Assembly (NCBI RefSeq): GCF_002575655.3
Contig: NC_053039.3
Coordinates: 238,616,622 to 238,680,621, forward strand
Direction: 5' to 3'
DNA length: 64,000 nucleotides
Source: Aegilops tauschii subsp. strangulata
Taxonomy: Eukaryota > Streptophyta > Magnoliopsida > Poales > Poaceae
Numbering within the stretch: the first letter of the stretch is position 1; the number at the start of each line of letters is the position of its first letter. The notes beneath the pieces are model-generated. The model saw only the letters and a program-made list of their open reading frames with translations. It ran no database searches and was not told the origin of the DNA. Both the position numbers and the translations under genes were made by a program. Below are positions 36,008 to 46,791 of this stretch, in pieces.

Positions 36008-36804
36008 TCGGGTGGCTGGCTGGTCCGGTTGGCCTGGTCGTGCCTGGGATTTCCCCCTTTTTTTAGCAGAGACTAAAACTAATAGAAAAAGTAAAAGAAC
36101 TGAAATTATACATAGACATATAATATATCAAAATTTTCATAAACAAATTTCCTATAGCATGGACTATTTCTAAAGTTCAAACAAAATTCACACAAAATCA
36201 AAAAAAAATCAAACAGCACTGCTATTGCAATAAAACTCAATAAAAATCATTTTTTTAATACCAAAATGATTTCAAATTTATTTTCTCCTAATTTTCCATT
36301 GAAGGGAATCATTTTACCCTGGTTTCCATTTATTTATTTTTAGGAGAAAAATAATTTGAATAAAATCCAAATAATTCCAAATTGAAAGGGAGTTTCAAAA
36401 TACTTCCAAATGACTTTCAATTTGATTCTTTGTAACTTCCAACTCATATTGCATATAATTGAAGAAGTCATTTTATCTTCCCTCAAGAAAATCATTGAGT
36501 TGCATAAAGTTCTATAATTTGAAATATTTCCAAATAGAATTCAAATCTTTTCAAAAACCCTTTTCATTTATTTAAATGGAAGAAGTCATATCATCTTCTC
36601 TCCAGGGTTTTGTGTTTGAATTGAATTTGAATTCATGGATATCGAAAGGCAAAGTGAAAGTCGGGGAAAGTCATTTCATTCCCTCTCATTCAACTTTCCA
36701 AAAAAAATCAGATTTCACTCAATCAATCACACAACAAACAATCAATCAATCAAAACTATTTATTTATTATAACATTCCAAAATTTAGAATTTTGGGATGT
36801 TACA
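36008..36804 (-). repeat. Element D third, truncated LTR copy
   Basis: This 797-bp segment is collinear with 34941-35741, the first ~800 bp of the LTR, in minus orientation. It joins the internal remnant at TCGGGTGGCT (36008). Its outer end forms the right border of the insertion. Confidence 0.87.
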
Positions 36805-36940
36805 CACAGCCATTTTGCACGCAGTATAACGTGGAGCTCAGTAGCATGCGGCCGCACGTGCGCACGAGGTCGCTATGGCTGCCATGCGTGTCGACCGCCA
36901 GATCTTGGAGGAGCACCTCGTCTTCGAGGCCACCGTCGAC
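36805..36940. repeat. Right arm of the large inverted repeat, part 2
   Basis: This continues the right arm after element D and mirrors 24294-24425. A short frame from ATG 36874 (MAAMRVDRQILEEHLVFEAT) has a counterpart on the minus strand of the left arm. The two copies differ there by about one conservative and one silent change in 20 codons. It may be an upstream exon of the B3 gene that follows. Confidence 0.7.
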
Positions 36941-37412
36941 ACCGCCACGCGGTTGTCTACTTTAAAATACATTTCGTGTTGTTTTCTCGAGGCCACCGCC
37001 AGTGCCTTCTAGTGATTTGTCCCCTGTAATGTTAATATGCAATCTGATGTTCAGTTAACAGTTTGGTCCTCTGAAATGTAATGTTCAGTTAACACTTTGG
37101 TCCAACAATTGCTACATTTCGTAGTACTGTTCTCAAGCATTCTTTGTTTTGTTAACTGCCTTATCTTCTAGTACATGTTTCTATTCTGCAATGTCGTGCT
37201 TAGTTAACTATTTTGGTTCATTTGGTCTGCTGTCATTTAAATGTTTGGTTCAGTTCTGCAATTTGATTTTCACTTGCTATGGGTACAATTTTTTATTCTT
37301 ATGCATGTGACACCAATCGAATTTGGCTGTACTCAATACATATTCTACTGATAGTATGTCAACTCTCAGTTAACCTGATCAAGATCTTCCTTATGTGTGT
37401 TCCAAGGAAACA

Positions 37413-38058
37413 ATGGGAGACACCGCGGCTTACCATCAAGGTTTGTTCAAGCAGGGTCCTTTGGCTAATAGCACATTATTGTGCAGTTGCAGGAATCATT
37501 CTAATATTTAGGTTTCTTACAATTTGGTCTTGCACATGTAGGTCCTGCTGTCAGAGGCTTAGACCCACTGTTCGACCCATTTTGCATATGGGGAAATGAG
37601 ATGTCCATGAATATCAGTCAAGTCAAGAAACTCAGAAAGATTGTTAGGATGAAGAAACTTGCGATGAATAACAGCAAGATCTTTGTTTGCACAATGAAGA
37701 AGACATCAATCAACTATAGGATGGTACTAATATCTTTTACCTTGTTTTTACCCCTTGCTCCATTTCAAAATTTATAACAGTGATTTATGCATAGCTTTGT
37801 TTTTAGTACTTTTCAAAGCAGTTCACTGATGATTACCTCTCAAACCACCTGCATGGTCAAGAGGCGAGGAAGGTATTCATTCAACACCCATGGTACAATA
37901 TTGAAGTCTTGCTGAAGAGGACGAAGGTTGGGCGGGCAATTATCCATAGCCACTGGCCTAAAGTTGCAAGGACATTCAACATCACTGAAGGCTCAATATT
38001 TGCCTTCCGCTTCTGCAGTTTCCTAGATGAGATTCACTTATCCATTTACTATGTATGA
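37413..38058 (+). CDS. B3 DNA-binding domain protein, three exons, inside the transposon-like region
   Basis: I read exons at 37413-37440, 37542-37723 and 37807-38058, with canonical GT-AG introns (CAAG/GTTTG..TGTAG/GTCC and GATG/GTACT..TTTTAG/TACT). The joined frame is open and gives about 153 residues. The first two exons give a short N-terminus (MGDTAAYHQ, LDPLFDPFCIWGNEM) and a basic segment. Exon 3 is a plant B3 domain, with FTDDYLSNHL, EARKVFIQHPWYNIEVLLK, GRAIIHSHWPKVARTFNI, EGSIFAFRF and a last strand DEIHLSIYYV. B3 domains bind DNA in the major groove, so the role would be a nuclear DNA-binding factor. An upstream coding exon at 36874 is possible. It lies beside the inverted repeat arm, which suggests capture by, or cargo of, the class II element. 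Expression cannot be judged. Confidence 0.7.
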
Positions 38059-38715
38059 TGCTGCTTTCCAAAGGTTTTTGATGCTGCATGTGGAACTTGG
38101 TGCTGTTGTGTAATGGCGTAACTGAGTGCCGAAGCTATTTGATGTAATTCGATTATGAAATCCTGGTTGCTATTATACGGATATGAAATATCTTGTGTCT
38201 TTTATAAGAAATATCAGTTTTATTAGTACATGGATTATCAATAATAGGCTAATTACCCTGCTTATTGGGTTTTCTATTGCAGATGGTTACTCATACAGCA
38301 CCGTGGGCGATGAACTTAAACAACCCGCACGGTTTCTAGAAAGTAGGCGTGTTTGATCAACTAACAATCACACACGGCTTCCGGCAGCGAACTGTTTGCG
38401 TTAGGCCACCTTGCACAAACGTTTCCACACAAAGAACTGTGAGTGATATACATACCTACGGAAATGTTTTTCTAGGATTCACCGTGTGGGATGTACATAC
38501 CTATGGAAATGATTGGGTTTCCATGCCTCGCCCGATCGCACATGAGCTCATTTGGTGTCCTATGAGGGCCTATCCCCGACGGTTTATGGGTCGTGTGGGA
38601 AGGACCCCCCTATCGCCCACACTCACTTGGCGACGGTTCCAAATGCCGTCGCGAAAAGGAGTTAAAAACTGTTTGTATAGCATGTCGTTGTACCAGTGGT
38701 TGGAGACGTATCAGG
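38059..38715 (+). other. Flank of the B3 gene with CACTA-like subterminal motifs
   Basis: There is no gene here. 38290-38640 contains motifs like those of 29640-30108 but in the opposite orientation (GAACTGTTTGCGTTAGGCC, CACACGGCTTCC, GACGGTTCCAAATGCCGTCGCG). It ends AAACTGTTTGTATAGCA at about 38678, whose reverse strand TGCTATACAAACAG could be a decayed CACTATACAAACAG terminus. The copia sequence begins about 38716, so this may be the other side of a CACTA-like element. Confidence 0.35.
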
Positions 38716-39216
38716 TACCCTAAGAGGTCATCTTTTGATCTTGTTGGCTACTCCGACTCGGACTATGTCGGTGACAAGGTTGATAGAAAATCCACTTCGG
38801 GTACATGTCAATTTCTTGGTAGATCCCTTGTCTCTTGGTCCCCCTAGAAACAAAATTTGATATCATTATCCACCACTGAAGTGGAATACATTGCCGCGGG
38901 ATCATGTTGTGCTCATTTACTTTGGATGACCCAAACTCTCAAAGATAATGGGATACATGTGAGACATGTTCCATTGCTTTGTGAAAATGAGAGTGCTATT
39001 AAGATCGCGCACAATTCCATGCAACATTCTTGAACTAAGCATATTGAAGTTCGTCACCATTTCATTCGTGATAATGTTGCTAAAGGTGACATTAATCTTA
39101 AGCATGTTCGTACCGACAAGCAATTGGCAGATATCTTCACTAAACCTCTTGATGAGAAGATATTTTGTCGATTGAGGAGTGAGTTGAACATCATTGATGC
39201 CTCAAATTTGGAGTAG
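38716..39216 (+). pseudogene. Copia RNase H, truncated
   Basis: The plus frame shows YPKRSSFDLVGYSDSDYVGD, RKSTSGTCQFLG, then STTEVEYIAAGSC, CENESAIKIAHN, TKHIEVRHHFIRD and DKQLADIFTKPLDE. This is the standard copia RNase H order. In-frame stops are TAG at 38845-38847 and TGA at 39031-39033, and the natural terminator is TAG at 39214-39216. No RT, integrase or gag remains upstream. Confidence 0.93.
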
Positions 39217-41223
39217 AGACTCTGTTCGGATACATGCAAGGCATGAGCCTATGTGACTAATCCTTTATATTTCTCTTATGATGATGATCATTTATCTTTG
39301 ATACATTTGCATACTTGTATGGTATCTAACCCTTGTAGGTACTTGGATGAGCCTCATTCCATAAGATTGCAAATCACTCATATCTTGAGCAATCTTTTCA
39401 TGGCCAAGTATCTATGCTTTGGTTGTTGTGATCAAGGAACAAGTCTACATTCTACATATCCTTTGACAATATTCATATGATGTAATTCACTCTTGTCAAT
39501 TTGGGTACATAAGTGTTATTCCTTGCAAGACTAACCCATGTAGGAAGATGAGCTTCAAATACAAAAGTGATGCTCCCAACTCAATACATATGAGCATCCA
39601 CCACAAGTTCAACTACATGATCAAGTTCAAAAATGAACCCAAGGTTTGTCCTTCCATCTTGTAGAAGCTTTGCTCCAAGTCACGAGTCAAAGCAACTCAA
39701 CAAGATGTGAATACATTAAGACACTTAAATGAAAAACGGTGAGCTTAAACGATGAGTACGACCAATGATCAAGTGATCGCACTTGACTCCTAAGTCAATA
39801 TACTCTAACATAGGTGACTTTGTCGCCGACCCCCTCTAGATGAAGTTCTCTAGTGTCTCCTTTCCTTAGATGCACTTCTTTTGCATTTCTTTTGCTAGAG
39901 TGTTTTCCTTTTTTAAAACAAAAAAACTTCATCTAGATCATTTTCTATTTTCTGTATTTTCTCTTTTCTCTAAGTCAAATTCATTGCAAATTCTATCAAA
40001 ATTCCTTGAAAATCTTTGTGAACATTCTATTGCTAGTGAGTTGAGATGACAACGTTTTTCCTCTCATTGAACTCGGTCACTCTGATCAAAAGCTTACCGG
40101 TTGGACCGAAGTGCAAGTAAATCTTGTACATAGTTCATCAGTTCCATCGAAATAGACTAATTCGGCTCCACTGATAGGCTCTATCTGTGACTTCACTATC
40201 TTGGGGTCACCGATCGACACAAATCGGCACCACCGATCTCACTGCTGAGAAAGCATTTTGCCACAGTTTATTGTTTATTCTTTCCAGCTCCACTTAATGA
40301 TCCTTTCCCTCTATCTGCATCTAAAGTTGCATTCTGCTTATTTGTCCCTCTCCAGGACCGCACTCACTTGACCCATACCCTTGAATCCTACCCTTCTTGG
40401 AAATCGATGTCAAAGGGGGGAGAGATGCACATCAAAGCTTATCCTTACAGAGAAATGCATATCAAAAGCTTATCATATTTTAAGCTCTTCCAAGAAAGGA
40501 AGAGAGAGATGCACTATCATAAGAGGAGAGAATTCACATGTCTCTAAGAGGGGAGAAACATGTCAGTTATTTTAATTGAGTCTATTTTGCTTCAATTTTA
40601 TTTTGCTCTGGTTCTATCTCACCCTACCTACTCCCATTATCCAATGCTAGATTCCGGGGAGAGGAACTTTATGTTTAGGGGAGAGAAAAATCCTTGGAAA
40701 TTTATTGCAAATCTTTAATTCTTTGGGGTCATGTCTATATTTAAATGAAGTACTCACTCTGTGACACTCATCAATTACATGTAATCCCAATCTTGGTATT
40801 CTTGTGGATCTTGAGGTCTCTTTCTTGATTGAAGTTCTCTTGTGTTATCTATCCCTATTTTCTCAAGCTTACTTCTTCAAGAACTAGTTCAAGGACCACA
40901 AGCCAAGTATATGCATCTCACTCATGTGCATGATGATCTCTTCCTTTTCGCACATATTGTTTGCAAGAGGGAATCATAAACATGAAGGTGCATCTTTACT
41001 TGTTTTTGCTCTGATGCATATAGCCAAGATACATGTAACTCATTAGTCATTCTATCATGTTGTGCATTCACATATCTTCGAATTCTGTCATATACATGAC
41101 TGCACACATGTAGGGGGAGCTTATGCAAGTTACATGTTTCTTCAAAACTTTAATATACTACTCATCACATTATTACTTGAAGCTTTGATGTATGTTGTAA
41201 TCAATTACCAAAAAGGGGGAGAC
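39217..41223 (+). other. Copia 3' non-coding interior and polypurine tract
   Basis: This 2-kb stretch is AT-rich, with no frame above 75 codons and no recognisable protein. Around 40075-40235 it contains several degenerate CGGT..CACCGAT motifs like those concentrated in the LTR. The polypurine tract is at 41210-41222. Confidence 0.7.
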
Positions 41224-41554
41224 TGAAAGCACAAGTGCTCCCTTGGTGGTTTTGGTAATTAATGTTGGACTAATAGTTCTATCTAGTATATTTCAGACAA
41301 GTTCAACAGTGGATGGCAAGGACGAGAGGATGTGGACCCCCCTTCAAAATGCTAAGGACATGGATTGCCAAAAGCTCAAGACTCTACATTTTTGGTTAAC
41401 TGATCCAAGATCACATTGAGTCCATAGGAAATCAATACTATTAAAAGGGGGTGAGGTTTTGATTATGATATATTTGCTCAAGTGCTTAGAGATATTGCTC
41501 CAAAACCGTCAACCACTTTCTCTATCCAAATATGTCCAAAACCCTACACTCCAA

Positions 41555-41945
41555 CTCGGTCTCACTGACACTTCCATATCCGGACCCACCGAGTTCATCT
41601 GTGCACTGCCACAGCCAAACCCTAACAAATCGGATCCACCGATATGGATCTCGGTCTCACCGAGATGGCCTTGCCAACTCTCTAGAACCTATTGCGATTA
41701 TTTTGGTCCTACCAAGTTTTGCGATCGGTGCCACCGAGATGGCTTGCCAAATGCTTGTTGCCTTATTGCTTCACTTCGGTCCTACCGAGTTGATTCAGTC
41801 GGTGCCACCGAAATGAGGTTTGCCCTAACCATTGCACATCAGTCCATCCGAGTTGTTTCCCGTCGGTCCCACCGAGACCTCCAACGTTCATATCTTTTAC
41901 ACAGGTCGGTGCCACCGAGTTTTCTGATCGGTGCCACCGAGTTGA
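41555..41945. repeat. Array of palindromic TCGGTNCCACCGA motifs in the copia LTR
   Basis: About eleven imperfect copies of a self-complementary TCGGT(C/G)(C/T)(C/T)ACCGA core occur within 400 bp just upstream of the TATA box. Clear examples are TCGGTGCCACCGAG (41724, 41913, 41929), TCGGTCCCACCGAG (41864) and TCGGTCTCACCGAG (41651). They are spaced irregularly, and several lie in close pairs. Confidence 0.8.
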
Positions 41946-41981
41946 TTCAAATGTGTGTAACGGTTGGATTTTGTGTGGAGG

Positions 41982-41991
41982 CTATATATAC
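41982..41991 (+). promoter_or_regulatory. TATA box of the copia LTR
   Basis: CTATATATAC lies about 40 bp downstream of the palindromic motif array and about 310 bp before the site of the nested insertion. This is a typical U3/R layout. Confidence 0.6.
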
Positions 41992-42300
41992 CTCTCAACC
42001 CCCTCTTACTCAGTAAGAGAGCCATCAGAACGCGCCTACACTTCCACTACTCATTTTCCGAGGGAGGACCACCTACTCATGTGTTGAGATCAAGAGATTA
42101 CATTCCTACCATTTGACTCTTGATTTCTAGCCTTCCCCAAGTTGCTTTCCACTCAAATCCTTCTTACACCATAGCCAAATCTATGAGAGAGAGTTGAGTG
42201 TTGGGGAGACTATCATTTGAAGCACAAGAGCAAGGAGTTCATCATCATCACACCGTCTATTACCTTTTGGGGAGTAGTGTCTCCTAGATTGGTTAGGTGT

Positions 42301-43791
42301 TGATGACCCACAAGTATAGGGGATCTATCGTAGTCCTTTCTATAAGTAAGAGTGTTGAACCCAACAAGGAGCAGAAGGAAATGACAAGCAGTTTTTAGTA
42401 AGGTATTCTCTGCAAGCACTGAAATTATCGGTAACAGATAGTTTTGTGATAAGGTAATTCGTAACGGGTAACAAGTAACAAGTAAACAAGGTGCAGCAAG
42501 GTGGCCCAATCCTTTTTGTAGCAAAGTACAAGCCTGGACAAACTCTTATATAAAGGAAAGCGCTCCCGAGGACACATGGGAATTATCGTCAAGCTAGTTT
42601 TCATCATGCTCATATGATTCGCGTTCGTTACTTTGATAATTTGATATGTGTGTGGACCGGTGCTTGGGTACTGCCCTTTCTTGGACAAGCATCCCACTTA
42701 TGATTAACCCCCTCGCAAGCATCCACAACTACGAAAGAAGAATTAAGGTAAACCTAACCATAGCAAGAAACATATGGATCCAAATCAGCCCCTTACGAAG
42801 CAATGCATAAACTAGGGTTTAAGCTTCTGTCACTCTAGCAACCCATCATCTAATTATTACTTCCCAATGCCTTCCCATAGGCCCAAACAATGGTGAAGTG
42901 TCATGTAGTCGACGTTCACATAACACCACTAGAGGAAAGACAACATACATCTCATCAAAATATCGAACGAATACCAAATTCACATGACTACTTATAGCAA
43001 GACTTCTCCCATGTCCTCGGGAACAAATGTAACTACTCACAAATCATATTCATGTTCATAATCAGAGGGGTATTAATGTGCATAAAGGATCTGAACATAT
43101 AATCTTCCACCGAATAAACCAACTAGTATCAACTACAAGGAGTAATCAACACTACTAGCAACCCACAGGTACCAATCTGAGGTTTTGAGACAAAGATCGG
43201 ATACAAGAGATGAACTAGGGTTTGACAGGAGATGGTGTTGGTGAAGATGTTCATGGAGATTGACCCCCTCCTGATGAGAGGATCGATGGTGACGATTTCC
43301 CCCTCCCGAAGGGATGTTTCCCCGGCATAACAGCTCCGCCGGAGCCCTAGATTGGTTCCGCCCAGATTCCGCCTCGAGACGGCGGTGCTTCGTCCTGAAA
43401 GCTTCCTTCTGAGACACCTTATACCAGAAGATGGGCATCGGGGGGCTTCCAGGTGGCCCATGAGGTAGGGGGCGCGCCCAGGGGGTTAGGGCGCGCCCTC
43501 CACCCTCATGGACAGTGGGTGGCCCCCCTCTGGTGCTTTCTTCGCCCAATATTTTTAATATATTCCAAAAATGACTTTCATGGAGTTTCAGGACTTTCGG
43601 AGTTGTGCAGAATAGGTCTCTAATATTTGCTCCTTTTCCTGCCCAGAATTCTAGCTGCCGGCATTCTCCCTCTTCATGTAAACCTTGTAAAATAAGAGAG
43701 AAAAGGCATAAGTATTGTGACATAATCTGTAATAACAGCCCATAATGCAATAAATATCGATATAAAAGCATGATGCAAAATGGACGTATCA
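42301..43791 (-). repeat. Sabrina-like 3' LTR (1491 bp)
   Basis: This is nearly identical to 45269-46791. It lacks about 30 bp present in the other LTR, for example a T-run region at about 46393-46415 and a duplicated GATGACGATG triplet region at about 46259-46275. The frames inside it are conserved only as LTR sequence. Confidence 0.9.
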
Positions 43792-43820
43792 ACTCCCCCA
43801 AGCTTAGACCACGCTTGTCC

Positions 43821-45162
43821 TCAAGCAGAAGCCGATATCGAAAAATATGTCCACATGTCAATATCTTCTATCTCAGCAGGTGCAATATCATGCATAATTT
43901 CTTCGTATAAGAAATGAGGTATTGCACTCGCACTAGCACCCATATCACATAAGCCATGATACCAATGATCTCCTATTTTAACAGAAACAACAGGCATGCC
44001 TACAACAGGTCTATGTTTATTTTTAGTATCGGGTCTAGCAATTCTAGCAGCTTCATCACAGAAGTAAATAACATGCCCACCAATATTATCGACCAAGAGA
44101 TCTTTAACCATAGCAATACTAGGTTCAACTTTAATTTGCTCAGGGGGTGTAGGTGTTCTAGCATTACTCTTACGAACCACAATTGAAGCTTTAGCATGAT
44201 CCTTTATTCTAACAGGGAAAGGTGGTTTCTCAATATAAGCGGTAGGAACAATAGGATCAACATTATAAGTGATAGTCTTTTCTTCAACTTTAATAGGTTC
44301 AACTACTTTTACAGTTTACTTCAATGTGAGGATGATATTTAAACCACTTCTCCTTGGGGAGATCAACATGAGTAGCAAATGATTCACAGAAAGAAGCTAC
44401 TATCTCAGAGTCAAGTCCATATTTAGTGCTAAATTCACGAAAAGCATCAGTATCCATAAAAGATTTAACATAATCAAACTTAGGTGTTATATCTGACTCC
44501 TTACCTTCGTCGAGTTCCCAATCTTCAGAGTTGCATTTAATCCTTTCCAATAAATCCCATTTGAATTCAATAGTCTTCATCATAAAAGAACTAGTACAAG
44601 AAGTATCGAGCATGGAGCGATTATTGAGATAAAGCCGAGCATAAAAATTTTGAATAATAATTTCTCTTGAGAGCTCATGATTGGGGCATGAATATAACAT
44701 TGACTTAAGCCTCCCCCAAGTTTGAGCGATACTTTCTCCTTCGCGAGGCCAAAAATTATATATATAATTACAATCACGATGAACCAGATGCATAGGATAA
44801 AACTTCTGATGAAATTCCAATTTCAATCGGTTGTAGTTCTATGATCCAATATCATCACATAGCCTAAACCATGTCAATGCCTTTCCCTTCAAAGATAAAG
44901 GGAAGACCTTCTTCTTGATAACATCCTCGGGCATACCTGCAAGCTTAAATAATCCACAAACTTTATCCACATAGATTAGGTGCATATCGGGATGTAATGT
45001 TCCATCTCCTGTAAAAGGATTAGCTAGCAGCTTCTCTATCATACCCGAAGGAATTTCAAAGTAAACATTTTCAGTAGGTTCAGTAGGTTGAGGAGAAACT
45101 CTTTGCTCTACTGGTCGGGGTGAAGGTACCCCGAACAAGCCCCTCAAAGGATTATTTTCCAT
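43821..45162 (-). pseudogene. Sabrina-like gag and partial protease
   Basis: Minus-strand gag begins at ATG 45162 (MENNPLRGLFGVPSP) and contains LLANPFTGDGTLHPDMHL, then KGKALTWFRL. A TAG at 44841-44839, probably an altered Trp codon, precedes LEFHQKFYPMHLVHRDC and FWPREGESIAQTWGRLK. After a stop near 44299 comes a linker and a protease-like block with VSVKIGDHWYHGLCDMGASASAIP (43821-44180). The protein would be a capsid that packages element RNA. The missing pol makes the element dependent on a full-length relative. Confidence 0.85.
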
Positions 45163-45268
45163 AGTAACAAGTGACAGTAAATTTCAGCACACTATATAAA
45201 ATTTTCCTTACCAAATTCCACCTACCAAAGGCGCTTCACTCCCCGGCAACGGCGCCAGAAAAGAGTCT

Positions 45269-46791
45269 TGATGACCCACAAGTATAGGGGATCTATAATA
45301 GACCTTTCGATAAGTAAGAGTGTCGAACCCAACGAGGAGCAGAAGGAAATGACAAGCAGTTTTCAGTAAGGTATTCTCTGCAAGCACTGAAATTATCGGT
45401 AACAGATAGTTTTGTGATAAGGTAATTCGTAACGGGTAACAGGTAACAAAAGTAAACAAGGTGCAACAAGGTGGCCCAATCCTTTTTATAGCAAAGGACA
45501 AGCCTAGACAAACTCTTATATAAAGGAAAGCGCTCCCGAGGACACATGGGAATTATCGTCAAGCTAGTTTTCATCATGCTCATATGATTCGCGTTCGTTA
45601 CTTTGATAATTTGATATGTGGGTGGACCGGTGCTTGGGTACTGCCCTTTCTTGGACAAGCATCCCACTTATGATTAACCCCCCTCGCAAGCATTCGCAAC
45701 TACGAAAGAAGAATTAAGGTAAACCTAACCATAGCATGAAACATATGGATCCAAATCAGCCCCTTACGAAGCAACGCTTAAACTAGGGTTTAAGCTTCTA
45801 TCACTCTAGCAACCCATCATCTAATTATTACTTCCCAATGCCTTCCCCTAGGCCCAAACAATGGTGAAGTGTCATGTAGTCGACGTTCACATAACACCAC
45901 TAGAGGAAAGACAACATACAACTCATCAAAATATCGAACGAATACCAAATTCACATGACTACTTATAGCAAGACTTCTCCCATGTCCTCAGGAACAAACG
46001 TAACTACTCACAAATCATATTCATGATCATAATCAGAGGGGTATTAATGTGCATAAAGGATCTGAACATATAATCTTCCACCGAATAAACCAATTAGCAT
46101 CAACTACAAGGAGTAATCAACACTACTAGCAACCCACAGGTACCAATCTGAGGTTTTGAGACAAAGATCGGATACAAGAGATGAACTAGGGTTTGAGAGG
46201 AGATGGTGCTGGTGAAGATGTTGATGGAGATTGACCCCCTCCCGGTGAGAGGATCGATAGTGATGACGATGGTGACGATTTCCCCCTCCCGGAGGGATGT
46301 TTCCCCGGCAGAACAGCTCCGCCGGAGCCCTAGATTGGTTCCGCCCAGGTTCCGCCTCGAGACGGCGGCGCTTCATCCCGAGAGCTTCCTTCTGATTTTT
46401 TTTTCAGGGCAAAAGACACCTTATACCAGAAGATGGGCATCGGGGAGCTTCCGGGTGGCCCACGAGGCAGGGGGCGCGCCCAGGGGGTAGGGCGCGCCCT
46501 CGACCGTCGTGGACAGTGGGTGGCCCCCTCTGGTGCTTTCTTCGCCCAATATTTTCAATATATTCCAAAACTGACTTTCGTGGAGTTCCAGGACTTTTGG
46601 AGTTGTGCAGAATAGGTCTCTAATATTTGCTCCTTTTCCAGCCCAGAATTCCAGCTGCCGGCATTCTCCCTCTTCATGTAAACCTTGTAAAATAAGAGAG
46701 AAAAGGCATAAGTATTGTGACATAATGTGTAATAACAGCCCATAATGCAATAAATATCGCTATAAAAGCATGATGCAAAATGGATGTATCA
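45269..46791 (-). repeat. Sabrina-like 5' LTR (1523 bp)
   Basis: A minus-strand TATA sequence (TATATAAG) lies at about 45524-45515, so transcription would run leftwards into gag. It differs from the 3' LTR by scattered substitutions and two short indels. Confidence 0.9.

Larger units (their letters stand above)
31916..36809. mobile_element. Element D: palindromic gypsy-LTR insertion with TSD CACAG
   Basis: The insert 31921-36804 is flanked by CACAG at 31916-31920 and 36805-36809. Both outer ends are the same LTR start (TGTAACATCCC at the left, its reverse complement GGGATGTTACA at the right). The order is LTR in plus orientation, 47-bp spacer, the same LTR in minus orientation, 266 bp of internal sequence, then a third truncated LTR copy in minus orientation. 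The other arm of the host inverted repeat (around 24420-24430) shows the unoccupied site, which confirms the insertion borders. The LTR belongs to a gypsy family with TGTAAC termini; no coding region remains. Confidence 0.85.

Noticed and set aside
41459..42016. 185-codon frame in the copia LTR
   Set aside because: It is built from the palindromic TCGGTNCCACCGA array and overlaps the TATA box; it has no protein-like motifs.
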